A stretch of DNA of 64,000 nucleotides from COE1 sp949066965 (lineage in GTDB: Bacteria; Bacillota; Clostridia; Lachnospirales; Lachnospiraceae), in the NCBI GenBank assembly GCA_949066965.1, contig CARTDA010000008.1, positions 52,817 to 116,816 on the forward strand. The letters are read 5' to 3'. Both the position numbers and the translations under genes were made by a program. Position 1 is the stretch's first letter. Every line of letters begins with the position of its first letter. Of this stretch, positions 17,250 through 25,661 are shown one piece after another. Under the pieces are notes generated by a model that was given only the letters and a program-made list of their open reading frames with translations, was not told the DNA's origin and made no database searches.

Positions 17250-17653
17250 GGATGGGTGACATGTATCAGTCTGGGAATAAATGATCGGATGATGATTTTA
17301 CCGCAAAGCGGATTGCAGACGGAGTACATTGACATAGAGGATCCGGCGAGCCGGATTGCTGCATCATTGCGTGCAGGGGAGCAAAAAGTCGGCATTGGCT
17401 AAGCTGTCATGTCGGGTTACGACATGGCGCTTTCGGGTATGCCAGGACCGCAGCTTATGCGGAGCGAAGTTAAATTTTGCGCAAGCGCAAAATTGACAGA
17501 CAGAGATGTCCCGATAATGCGTATGATAATAAAACGAAAAGTTTTACTAATGTCTGCAAAAAAACGCAGACAAAGAAAAACTAAATTTCGTTTAAAAGAA
17601 CGGCAAGCCGTTCTTTGCGATAATGGAATTAAAATAACTGATTGAGGGAGACT
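17250..17653. other. 404-bp gap with several stem-loops
   Basis: No gene is supported. It holds two 10-bp stems with an AA loop and a GCaaGC core (17473-17494, AATTTTGCGC arm; 17595-17616, AAAGAACGGC arm) and a 7-bp hairpin TGTCTGC/GCAGACA (17551-17572). A 48-codon frame (GTG 17256 to TAA 17402) is open but has a poor ribosome site and no recognised homologue. If the TnpB relative uses a guide RNA, this downstream stretch is where it would be expected. Confidence 0.4.
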
Positions 17654-20227
17654 ATGAGAAGGGCACAGAAGCAGCAGGCAGAAGAACTGCTCAGGCAGAT
17701 GGAAGAGGCGCAGGAGCAGATAAAAAAGTTCATAGAACAGGGCAGGACTCTTTCGGCAGCAGAGCTTTTGGAGGAGTGCCAGAACGGTGGGATTACGATA
17801 GGGACGCTCATTGAGAAAACAGAGGGCGACGGGCATCCTGCCGTATTATTGTTGGAGGAATACTGTGAACTGGCATATCAGTTTCATGAGAAACTGGTAA
17901 ATGGCAGTGACAGAGAAATTAATAGCAATAAAATATCCAAGTTATTGAGACAGAAGCTAATCAAGGTGGAAAACAGCCTGAAAAATGACATACATGTCAG
18001 GATTGAAGCAGTGTTCCTGCCATACAAGGCGAGTATGTGGGATAGCCTGGAAAGTGTCTGGAAAGCTGCGGATGCGGATGAATATTGTGACACATATGTC
18101 ATTCCGATTCCATATTATGACAAAAATCCAGACGGAAGTTTTCAAAAGATGCATGATGAAAGCAGTCAGTACCCGGCGTATGTTCCTGTCACAAAATACG
18201 ATACATTTGATTTCGGGGAACATCGCCCGGATATGGTTTTTATACATAATCCTTATGATAATGCAAATTTTGTCACGAGCGTACATCCATTTTTCTACTC
18301 GGAAAACCTAAAAAAATTTACGGACTGTCTCGTCTACATTCCATACTATGCAACGACGGGGGGAATGGCGGATGGGCAGTCGCTATGTCCGGCATACCTG
18401 AATGCCGACTACATTGTCATCCAGTCTCAAAAGTACCGGAAGTTTTTTGACAGCCGGATACCGGATGATAAGTTTCTTGCTTTGGGCTCACCTAAATTTG
18501 ACAGCGTCATACACAAATGCCAGAATCCGCCGGAGCTGCCTCCTGAATGGAAAGACAAAATGACAGGCAGAAAAATATATTTTTATAATACAAGCATTGG
18601 GGGGATGCTGGCAAATACAGATGGGTTTCTTCAGAAAATGCGGTATGTGTTTGATACCTTCAGGGGAAGGGATGATGTCTGTCTTTTATGGCGTCCGCAC
18701 CCGCTCATGGATTCATCCTTTGATTCCATGCGGCGGCAGTACAAAGCACAGTATGACGCACTGAAAAGGGAGTATGCCGCGCACAATATAGGGATTCTGG
18801 ATGAGACGCCTGACATAGAAAACGCGATAGCGTTATCAGATGTGTATATTGGTGATTCCGCGACAAGTGTCACATCACTGTTCGGGGCTGCCGGAAAACC
18901 GCTTTTTATTCTGAACAATCATATCAATACGCTGCCGGAAAAGGACGACTGGCGCGGCGAGTGGCTGCTTCCCCAGTTTGACATATGGGGAAATGATAAA
19001 TACATGGTCACAAAAAATAACCAGCTGTGGATATCTGAGAATTGTGACTACCATTACAAATTTTATATGGATCTGGGAGACGGGTATTCCGGTGGGGAAT
19101 ATTACCTGATTGCAGTGGAAATTGGAAGCCGGGTATATGTGCTGCCACGGAATGCAAGACATCTTCTGGTGATAGAGAACCAAAAGCTGCGCAGGATTGA
19201 TTTTCGGGAAGATTACACCAGGGCAGGCGCGTTCTATGACTGCTACTACAACCAAAAGTATATTTTCCTGCTTCCGTACCGGTACCCGCATCTGGTCAGG
19301 TTTGACGTGGAGACAGAGCAGGTTTCTTATCTGACAGGAATCGGCCAGTTTCATGTGCGGAATATCAATGGCGAATGGAGCAGGGGCGGCGTGGCGCCGT
19401 ATGGGAACGAGCTTGCCTTTGCCTCGCCGGCGGACAATCAGTTTTTGTTTGTGGATATGGATACACTGCGGGTGAGGACACTCGCGTGCAATACAAAGCG
19501 CTATACCGGAACATTTATGATGGTGCCGGAACATGATAACCTGTGGCTTTTGCCGATGAGGGGAACGACTGTGACATGCTGGAATCCTGAAACCGGCGAT
19601 GTGGCTGCGTACAGCGGCGTCCCGCAGGATTTTCGGTCAGTGAGATGGTCGGAAGAAATCGAGTGTGATGAAAAGCCGTTTGGCAATATCTCGTTTTCGT
19701 ATGAGGGCGGAAAAGAAACAATAGTGTTATCACCGAGCTGGGGCAACATGTATTTGTCCCTTGACAGGGATTCCGGAACGATGGAAGAATGGAAAATTCC
19801 GATTGCGAGTGCAAAACGCGGAAAGAACGGATATTTTGTGTCGACATACATGGGATGCTTTGCCGATATGTATGCAGCGCAGGGGAAAGCGCATCATCTG
19901 ATGTGGAATGACCCGGACCGGAAGCTCTATGATGTCAATATAGACACAAAGGAATATAAGGAAATCAGCATTGAAATGGATTATGATGATTTGAGGGCAC
20001 ATATGCCGGGCTTTGCGGAAGTGTCTGAGTGGATGCAGTACTGTCTGAATGAAAGTGCGTTTCAGACGCTAAGGGATTTTATCGGGAACAGGATAACGGG
20101 AAACCAGTTTGATAGGGAAAGACAGGCAGAGATATTTGGAAAAATAAACGCAAACACGGACGGAACATGTGGCAGAACGGTCTACCACACGGTGAAAAAG
20201 AGATTGCAGGAGCGTTTTTATGATTAA
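17654..20227 (+). CDS. CDP-glycerol glycerophosphotransferase-like enzyme with C-terminal beta-propeller
   Basis: Large (857 aa) cytosolic protein. A charged coiled coil (about 1-45) is followed by a glycerophosphotransferase-family GT-B region: PAYLNADYIVIQS, GSPKFDSVIHK, a LLWRPHPLMDSSF step and VYIGDSATSVTSLFGAAGKP, which parallels the SDYSS segment of TagF/TagB enzymes. The C-terminal ~370 residues are repeats of short beta-strands (RVYVLPRNARHLLVIE, YIFLLPYRYPHLVRFD, LWLLPMRGTTVTCWN), a likely beta-propeller. It would transfer polyol phosphates from a CDP donor. The ATG at 17654 has AGGGAG only 3 nt upstream. The next gene overlaps by 8 bp, so the two are probably coupled. Confidence 0.75.
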   Translation: MRRAQKQQAEELLRQMEEAQEQIKKFIEQGRTLSAAELLEECQNGGITIGTLIEKTEGDGHPAVLLLEEYCELAYQFHEKLVNGSDREINSNKISKLLRQKLIKVENSLKNDIHVRIEAVFLPYKASMWDSLESVWKAADADEYCDTYVIPIPYYDKNPDGSFQKMHDESSQYPAYVPVTKYDTFDFGEHRPDMVFIHNPYDNANFVTSVHPFFYSENLKKFTDCLVYIPYYATTGGMADGQSLCPAYLNADYIVIQSQKYRKFFDSRIPDDKFLALGSPKFDSVIHKCQNPPELPPEWKDKMTGRKIYFYNTSIGGMLANTDGFLQKMRYVFDTFRGRDDVCLLWRPHPLMDSSFDSMRRQYKAQYDALKREYAAHNIGILDETPDIENAIALSDVYIGDSATSVTSLFGAAGKPLFILNNHINTLPEKDDWRGEWLLPQFDIWGNDKYMVTKNNQLWISENCDYHYKFYMDLGDGYSGGEYYLIAVEIGSRVYVLPRNARHLLVIENQKLRRIDFREDYTRAGAFYDCYYNQKYIFLLPYRYPHLVRFDVETEQVSYLTGIGQFHVRNINGEWSRGGVAPYGNELAFASPADNQFLFVDMDTLRVRTLACNTKRYTGTFMMVPEHDNLWLLPMRGTTVTCWNPETGDVAAYSGVPQDFRSVRWSEEIECDEKPFGNISFSYEGGKETIVLSPSWGNMYLSLDRDSGTMEEWKIPIASAKRGKNGYFVSTYMGCFADMYAAQGKAHHLMWNDPDRKLYDVNIDTKEYKEISIEMDYDDLRAHMPGFAEVSEWMQYCLNESAFQTLRDFIGNRITGNQFDRERQAEIFGKINANTDGTCGRTVYHTVKKRLQERFYD

Positions 20228-21557
20228 GGTAATAACATATGGAACATTTGACCTTCTTCATGAAGGGCATTACAGGCTGCTGCAGAGGGCAAAGGCGCTT
20301 GGGGACTATCTGATTGTCGGTGTAACGACGGAAAAGTATGACATGGAAAGAGGAAAGCTCAATGTAGTGGATTCGCTTATGACGCGCATTGAAAATGTGA
20401 AAAAGACCGGGTTTGTGGACGAGGTCATTATTGAAGAGACAAGCGGCCAGAAAATAAGCGATGTGCAGAAATACCATGTGGACATTTTTACAGTTGGTTC
20501 TGACTGGGCGGGCGTCTTTGACTATATGACCGATTATTGCAAGGTTGTTTACCTTGAACGCACCAAAAATATATCCAGCACGATGCTGCGGGAGAAGAAC
20601 AGACGGATTCAGAAAATTGGCGTGATTGGGACAGGCAGAATCGCTGAACGGTTTATGCCGGAGGCGAAGCTTGTGAGCGGAATCAGTACGCAGGGTGTGT
20701 ATAATCCACACCTTGATAGCGGCAGAGCGTTTGCACAGAAGTGGGAGATTGCTTCCTACGCAGAAATAGAATCATTTTACGAAGACGTTGATGCCGTCTA
20801 TGTGGCGTCGCCCCACCAGACACATTATGACTACATTATGGAGGCGCTTGCACATGGAAAGCATGTCCTGTGTGAAAAACCAATGGTGTTGAAAAGGCAG
20901 CAGGCAGAGGATGTCTATGCATATGCGAAAGCGCACCAGCTGATACTGTTTGAAGGAATAAAAACGGCTTACTGTCCGGGATTTGAGAAGCTGCTCGGCA
21001 TTGCTTGCAGTGGAACCATCGGGCATATCCGATATATTGACGCCTGTTTCACAAAGCTTGAGGGAAAGGACAAGCGGGAACTGACGGACAAAAAATATGG
21101 GGGAAGCTTTACGGAGCTTGGAAGCTACTGCCTGCTTCCCATCATAAAATTATTCGGAACAGATTACAATGACATTCATTTTGATACCATACAGGATGAG
21201 AATGGGCTGGATGTCTTTACCAGGGCTTCCCTGACTTTTCCGAGGGGAATCGCGACCGCTGTGTGCGGTCTGGGCGTGAAGTCGGAAGGACGTCTGCTGA
21301 TAGCAGGGACAAAGGGATATATCGTGGCGGAGGCGCCGTGGTGGAAAACAACTTACTTTGAAGTCCATTATGAGAATCCAGGCCAGGTCGAGAAGTATTC
21401 AGAACGTTTTCTGGGAGACGGGCTCCGTTATGAGATCAAAGATTTTCTGAATATGATGAATGGAAATGACAGGAGTGCATTTAAGCTGACAAGGAGCGAG
21501 TCCATTGCAGCTGCGGATATTATGGAGAAATTCATGGAATATGAGAACAGGATTTGA
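20220..21557 (+). CDS. Fusion: glycerol-3-phosphate-type cytidylyltransferase + Gfo/Idh/MocA oxidoreductase
   Basis: Residues 1-130 are a TagD-like nucleotidyltransferase: VITYGTFDLLHEGHYRLL carries the HxGH site, and ERTKNISSTMLR is the ISSTxIR signature. Residues ~135-445 are a Gfo/Idh/MocA NAD(P)-dependent oxidoreductase: KIGVIGTGRIAERF, then VASPHQTHYDYIMEAL and HGKHVLCEKPM with the conserved EKP lysine. One chain could reduce or oxidise a sugar/polyol and activate its phosphate with CTP. It overlaps the upstream transferase by 8 bp. The substrate is unknown; glycerol-3-phosphate is only a family default. Confidence 0.88.
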   Translation: MIKVITYGTFDLLHEGHYRLLQRAKALGDYLIVGVTTEKYDMERGKLNVVDSLMTRIENVKKTGFVDEVIIEETSGQKISDVQKYHVDIFTVGSDWAGVFDYMTDYCKVVYLERTKNISSTMLREKNRRIQKIGVIGTGRIAERFMPEAKLVSGISTQGVYNPHLDSGRAFAQKWEIASYAEIESFYEDVDAVYVASPHQTHYDYIMEALAHGKHVLCEKPMVLKRQQAEDVYAYAKAHQLILFEGIKTAYCPGFEKLLGIACSGTIGHIRYIDACFTKLEGKDKRELTDKKYGGSFTELGSYCLLPIIKLFGTDYNDIHFDTIQDENGLDVFTRASLTFPRGIATAVCGLGVKSEGRLLIAGTKGYIVAEAPWWKTTYFEVHYENPGQVEKYSERFLGDGLRYEIKDFLNMMNGNDRSAFKLTRSESIAAADIMEKFMEYENRI

Positions 21558-21604
21558 AGCGGCTAAAAAGTATGCAGAAGTTTGGCTATTACATGGGGGT
21601 TGAC

Positions 21605-22333
21605 ATGAAACTATGGGCACACAGGGGATGCAGCCAGAGATATCCCGAGAATACGCTGCTTGCATTTGAAAAAGCGGCAGCGATAAGGAATCTGACAGGA
21701 ATCGAGCTGGACATTCAGCTCACAAAAGATGGGGAGCTGGTTGTCATCCACGATGAACGAGTGGACAGAACCACGGAGGGATTTGGCTTTGTAAAGGACT
21801 ATACACTGACACAGATCAAGCGGCTTCACATCTGGGCAGGTGACAGCCCGAGCCAGCAGATACCTACAATCGGGGAGGTGTTTGATTTGCTGGAAAACCG
21901 ATTGCAGTCAGGATTGAAACTGAATATTGAGTTAAAAAATTCGCTCTGCCCATATGATGGCATGGAAGAAAAAATTGTTGAACTGGTTCATGTGCGCGGA
22001 CTTGAGAAAGCAGTCGTGTATTCTTCTTTTCATGCAGGATCCCTGGAAAAGCTGAAAACACTTGACGCAGATGCGGCGCTTGGAATATTGGACAGCAAGG
22101 CTTCCGATTGCTTATATAAAATAAAAGGAGGATGCGGCGCGAAGGCGCTCCATCCTTTCTGGAAGGATATCGACCTTTCAGCAGAACAGCTGCAGGCATA
22201 CACGGTGCGTGCATGGATGGGCGGGCATCTGTATCCGGAAAAGCCGACAGGCACAAGACTGAATCTGGGAGCGCTTGAGGCACAGGGAATCACGGATTTG
22301 ATACTGAATGAGCCGGAAGCATATCTGGAATAG
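21605..22333 (+). CDS. Glycerophosphodiester phosphodiesterase (GDPD family)
   Basis: TIM-barrel phosphodiesterase of 242 aa. It has the family signatures KLWAHRGCSQRYPENTLLAF (catalytic His, Arg and metal Glu), GIELDIQLTKDGELVVIHDE and LNIELKN. No signal peptide, so it acts in the cytosol. GGGGG lies 5 nt before ATG 21605; in-frame upstream ATGs at 21572 and 21593 have weaker sites. In this operon it may recycle glycerophosphodiesters or edit polyol-phosphate products. Confidence 0.9.
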   Translation: MKLWAHRGCSQRYPENTLLAFEKAAAIRNLTGIELDIQLTKDGELVVIHDERVDRTTEGFGFVKDYTLTQIKRLHIWAGDSPSQQIPTIGEVFDLLENRLQSGLKLNIELKNSLCPYDGMEEKIVELVHVRGLEKAVVYSSFHAGSLEKLKTLDADAALGILDSKASDCLYKIKGGCGAKALHPFWKDIDLSAEQLQAYTVRAWMGGHLYPEKPTGTRLNLGALEAQGITDLILNEPEAYLE

Positions 22334-22461
22334 AATGAAAGGCTATTGGACATTGACAATTTCATACTTATATCAGGAATTTTGCGTTGATGTAATACCG
22401 CTTTGCTTGCTAAAATGCCATTTTCATGATAAGATGAAGAAAAGTGAAAAGGAGGATTTGT

Positions 22462-23007
22462 ATGCAGGCAGGAAACCACGAACGAATTCGGGATGAAAAG
22501 ATTAATGGGGAAATATTTGACATGTCCCCGGCGCCAAATTTTCGTCATAGTGCCATAACAAATAATATAAATTGTGCTATTAAGGCAGGATTAAAGGGCA
22601 GTCTGTGTATGGTATTTATGGAAAACATAGACTACAAGTATTCTAAGGAAAGTGATGACTATCTTGAGCCGGACATCATTATCTGTTGCGACAGAAACAT
22701 GATAAAGGGAAACTCCTACTATGGCACGCCTAAATTTGTGGCAGAAACATTAAGTCCCTCCACGGCAAAGCGTGACAGGGGAATCAAGAAGGATATCTAC
22801 GAGAAAAGCGGCGTGGAGGAGTACTGGATTGTATCGCCTATTGAAAAGGCTGTTGAAATTTATTATCTTCGGGATGGAAAATATGAGATTGAAGAGTCTT
22901 ACATTCTGGATGACGATGAGACAAGTGAGGATTACAATCTCAGGCAGGAGATCACACTGCGGGCATTTCCGATTACGATGACACTTGAGGACATATTTGC
23001 ATTTTAA
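22462..23007 (+). CDS. Uma2-family (DUF820) endonuclease
   Basis: PD-(D/E)XK-type protein of 181 aa with family features: EIFDMSPAPNFRHSAITNNI, the active-site Asp in DYLEPDIIICCD, then PKFVAETLSPSTAKRDRGIKKDIYEKSGVEEYWIV. The E-x-L...K pattern is consistent with an intact nuclease core. Uma2 proteins are common in Lachnospiraceae and cyanobacteria, often in mobile contexts; their biological role is unknown. It has its own promoter and terminator inside the inverted-repeat cassette. Confidence 0.88.
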   Translation: MQAGNHERIRDEKINGEIFDMSPAPNFRHSAITNNINCAIKAGLKGSLCMVFMENIDYKYSKESDDYLEPDIIICCDRNMIKGNSYYGTPKFVAETLSPSTAKRDRGIKKDIYEKSGVEEYWIVSPIEKAVEIYYLRDGKYEIEESYILDDDETSEDYNLRQEITLRAFPITMTLEDIFAF

Positions 23008-23076
23008 TGGGCTATGGCTGCCGTGCGTATACTATGGGTGGCGACGGATATTGATTTTGCATATAGAAAATAAAGG

Positions 23077-23122
23077 ACTGATATAAGTATGAAAGCGGTT
23101 AAATACTTATGTCAGTTTTTTT
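23077..23122 (+). terminator. Terminator formed by the right end of the Uma2 cassette
   Basis: A 14-bp stem (23077-23090 with 23103-23116, one G-U pair) has a 12-nt loop and seven T. The left arm is the inverted copy of the cassette's left end. Confidence 0.8.
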
Positions 23123-23280
23123 ATGCGCAGCCCCATGCAGGGGAAATGTGCCGCTGAAGCGGCGCATGGGGCGCGCAGCGAGTAGGGAAAGACTTCCCTG
23201 CTCGATTGCACATGGGCGTCCAGATGAAATATGTCGGCAAGCTGACGGACGCCCTGCTCGATTGTACATGGCAAAAGGAG
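23123..23280 (+). repeat. Structured leader with hairpins and a 20-bp direct repeat
   Basis: Upstream of the aldolase are GTGCCGCTgaAGCGGCGC, GAGTAGGGAA/TTCCCTGCTC (23180-23203, one wobble), GGGCGTCC/GGACGCCC (23214-23221, 23247-23254) and a direct repeat CCCTGCTCGATTGYACATGG at 23196-23215 and 23252-23271. The first hairpin resembles the one at 49717-49736, so it may be an REP-like repeat. A cis-regulatory RNA is also possible, but it matches no class I know. Confidence 0.4.
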
Positions 23281-23287
23281 ATTGGAC

Positions 23288-24178
23288 ATGGAAAAGTATA
23301 TCAGTATGAACTCCCGGCAGTATTTTGCATTCAATATATGGAGCATACAGTCGGCAAAAGCAGTGATTGACGCGGCAGCACAGGAAAGACAGAATGTCAT
23401 TCTTCAGACTTCCATGAAAGCATTTGCAGCGCTCGATAAAGAAGAACTGGCAGCATTTGTGGAACATTATGGAAAAAGGAAAAACGTCAGGGCATACCTT
23501 CATCTGGACCATTGCAGAAAATTAGAATATATCCGTCAGGCAGCGGAATCTGGCTGGGACTCCGTAATGATAGATGCTTCCGATAGGACAATTGAAGAAA
23601 ACATTCGAATCACGAACGAAGTGGCTGATATGGTCAGGGGAAAAGGAATACTGGTTGAGGCGGAGGTGGGACAGATATGCGGTCAGGAGGATGGGCAGCA
23701 GTCCGTTGCGGCTGGTCTGGCAAAAATGGAAGATATTAAAATGTTTATAGAAGGTACAGACGTTGACATGTTTGCGGCGGCAGTCGGAACAGTACATGGG
23801 TTATACAAAGGAACGCCCCGGATTCGCTTTGACATGATAAGCGAAATTGCAGGGATTACCAATATTCCCTTCGTCGTGCATGGGGGAACCGGGCTTACAG
23901 ATGAAATGTTATTACAGCTTTTGGCACATGACAATGTGAAGAAAATAAATGTTTCTACAGATGTAAAGCTTGCATACAGACGTGGTATAACAACCTGTAT
24001 GCGCATGGGAAAAATGGACAAAGAGGGATTTAATCCGCTAGAGGTAGAGCAGTCAATCCACGATTCGATACGGGATATGGCAGCAGGAAAGATGAGACTG
24101 ACAGGAAGGACTGACAAAGGTGAAGACAATACTTGTACTGAATATGGGAATGAAGAGCATACGAAGTATTCTGTTTGA
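23288..24178 (+). CDS. Class II ketose-bisphosphate aldolase (KbaY/GatY/FbaA family)
   Basis: Zinc aldolase, 296 aa, that joins or cleaves a dihydroxyacetone phosphate unit and an aldehyde. Family motifs are AYLHLDHCRKLEY (metal His; Cys replaces the usual Gly), VEAEVGQICG, AVGTVHGLY, FVVHGGTGL and KINVSTDVKLAYRR. ATG 23288 follows AAAAGGAG by 7 nt. The C-terminal end overlaps the kinase start by 59 bp. Its place before a kinase, dehydrogenase and nucleotidyltransferase suggests biosynthesis of an unusual sugar or polyol phosphate rather than glycolysis. Confidence 0.88.
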   Translation: MEKYISMNSRQYFAFNIWSIQSAKAVIDAAAQERQNVILQTSMKAFAALDKEELAAFVEHYGKRKNVRAYLHLDHCRKLEYIRQAAESGWDSVMIDASDRTIEENIRITNEVADMVRGKGILVEAEVGQICGQEDGQQSVAAGLAKMEDIKMFIEGTDVDMFAAAVGTVHGLYKGTPRIRFDMISEIAGITNIPFVVHGGTGLTDEMLLQLLAHDNVKKINVSTDVKLAYRRGITTCMRMGKMDKEGFNPLEVEQSIHDSIRDMAAGKMRLTGRTDKGEDNTCTEYGNEEHTKYSV

Positions 24179-25652
24179 CGCCAAAGGCAATAAGCTTGCG
24201 TCGGCAGCCATGCCGATTGAGACATCGCTGAAAGGGGAGACAGTGACCCAGCTTCCGTCCGAGTGGTGGGAGAAGGCATGTCATGTGGTAAGGGAGACTG
24301 TGGCAGACGCAGGAAATTCACCAATAGATTATCTTACCGTGACATCCTCATCTTCATGTCTTGTATGTGTGGATGAGAAATGCGAAGCCCTTATGCCCTG
24401 TATGATGGTTTCTGACAAGCGGGCAAAGGAGGAAAGCAGATCTATCGAAAGCCTTGCCGCATTCAGGGAGGTAAAATGGCGGACAGGACTGAATATGGAC
24501 GCCTCCTTGATGCTCCCGAAAGCATTGTGGGTTAAGAACCACGAAAGCGGAATATTCGGGAAAACATACAAGCTGCTGTCACCAAATGACTATCTTATAG
24601 CCAAACTGACAGGAAATTATGTGACAGACTATATGAATGCCCATAAATGGCACTATGACACAGAAAGACATCAGTACCCGACAGGGCTGCTGCATGAAAT
24701 CGGAATTGCAGAGTCATTGCTTCCAGAAGTGGCTGCCCCTGGGAAATGCATAGGAAATATAGGAAAAAGTGCGTCAGTCCAGACCGGGCTTACATGTGAC
24801 ACAAGTGTCATTATATCCACCTATGATGCCATATGCTCCTTTGTGGGAAGCGGCGTCGTGAATGAGGGGGAGGCAAGTGATGTGTCGGGAACGGTTACCG
24901 TGTTTCGGGCTGCGGCATCAAAAAAGGTGGACATCACAGAAAATAAGATACAGCAGATTCCTTATTATGAGGGAGGAATTCACATTGTGGGCGGCTCGAA
25001 CAATATGGGCGGCGGGCTGATCGAGTGGGTAAAGCAATGCTATTACCAGAATGAAAATCTTCCCTATGAACGGATGGAAAAGGATGCAGGCGAGGCATCC
25101 CTTGGCGCGGGCGGGCTTATTTTCCTGCCATATCTGCTCGGGGAACGTGCTCCCCTATGGGACAGTGATGCCAGGGGCGTTTTTTTCGGTCTGGAACGGA
25201 TGCACACAAGAAAGGAAATGACACGTGCGGTTTTTGAAAGCGCTGGATTTATAGACCTTGACATGATTGCGGCAATCGAGGAGACAGGGATTGCGGTCAA
25301 CACGATTCGCCTGTCCGGAGGACTTGCAAGAATCAACCTGATTTCCCAGATAAAAGCCGATATCACCGGAAGAACCATACAGGTGCTTTCCGAGTTTGAG
25401 ACAACAGCAACCGGCGCCGCGATGATGGCACTGTATGGACAAGGAGTCTATGCAACACTGGACGAAGCGGCAGAAAATTTTGTCAGCGTGCGTATGGTCA
25501 TATGCCCGGACAGGAAAAACCATGAAAAATATAAAGCGCTTTACCAGCTGTATAAGGAAACCTACCACACACTAAGGCCGTTATTTCAAAAAAGAATTGC
25601 CATCACAGAAAGACTTTACAGTAAAAAGAGAATTAAGATAGAGAATCTATAG
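24120..25652 (+). CDS. FGGY-family carbohydrate kinase (xylulokinase-like)
   Basis: ATP-dependent sugar kinase of 510 aa with two RNase H-like domains. The N-terminal phosphate-binding loop (LVLNMGMKSIRSILFD) is slightly divergent, with Asn in place of the usual Asp. SDVSGTVTVF, FLPYLLGERAPLWDSDARG and LSGGLARINLISQIKADITG are typical of FGGY enzymes. The GTG start at 24120 lies inside the aldolase gene with AGGAAGGA upstream. Likely substrates are a ketose or polyol such as xylulose or ribulose; this cannot be decided from sequence. Confidence 0.88.
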   Translation: MKTILVLNMGMKSIRSILFDAKGNKLASAAMPIETSLKGETVTQLPSEWWEKACHVVRETVADAGNSPIDYLTVTSSSSCLVCVDEKCEALMPCMMVSDKRAKEESRSIESLAAFREVKWRTGLNMDASLMLPKALWVKNHESGIFGKTYKLLSPNDYLIAKLTGNYVTDYMNAHKWHYDTERHQYPTGLLHEIGIAESLLPEVAAPGKCIGNIGKSASVQTGLTCDTSVIISTYDAICSFVGSGVVNEGEASDVSGTVTVFRAAASKKVDITENKIQQIPYYEGGIHIVGGSNNMGGGLIEWVKQCYYQNENLPYERMEKDAGEASLGAGGLIFLPYLLGERAPLWDSDARGVFFGLERMHTRKEMTRAVFESAGFIDLDMIAAIEETGIAVNTIRLSGGLARINLISQIKADITGRTIQVLSEFETTATGAAMMALYGQGVYATLDEAAENFVSVRMVICPDRKNHEKYKALYQLYKETYHTLRPLFQKRIAITERLYSKKRIKIENL

Positions 25653-25661
25653 GAGTATGCA

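Larger units (their letters stand above)
22351..23122. mobile_element. Inverted-repeat cassette carrying a Uma2 gene
   Basis: A left end at 22351-22386 (TTGACAATTTCATACTTA plus TATCAGGA) and a right end at 23077-23122 share a perfect 17-bp inverted match (22360-22376 with 23078-23094). The right end is also a 14-bp hairpin followed by seven T. Between them are a promoter (TTGCTA 22407-22412, 17-bp spacer, TAAGAT 22430-22435), an AAAAGGAGG ribosome site and the Uma2 gene. The same end sequences recur at 28825/29627, 45157/45276 and 49632. The cassette separates the polyol genes on either side, which reads as an insertion. Confidence 0.6.

Noticed and set aside
17256..17402. 48-codon GTG frame after the TnpB relative
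   Set aside because: Reads plausibly (ILPQSGLQTEYIDIEDPASR) but its ribosome site is very close and weak and no homologue is recognised; kept only as a note in the gap entry.
17409..17645. Open frame of 78 codons after the TnpB relative
   Set aside because: It runs through three perfect hairpins, has no ribosome site, and its composition is that of intergenic repeats.
23123..23280. Riboswitch upstream of the aldolase
   Set aside because: Several hairpins exist but no known aptamer core is recognised, and repeats similar to another intergenic element explain part of the structure.
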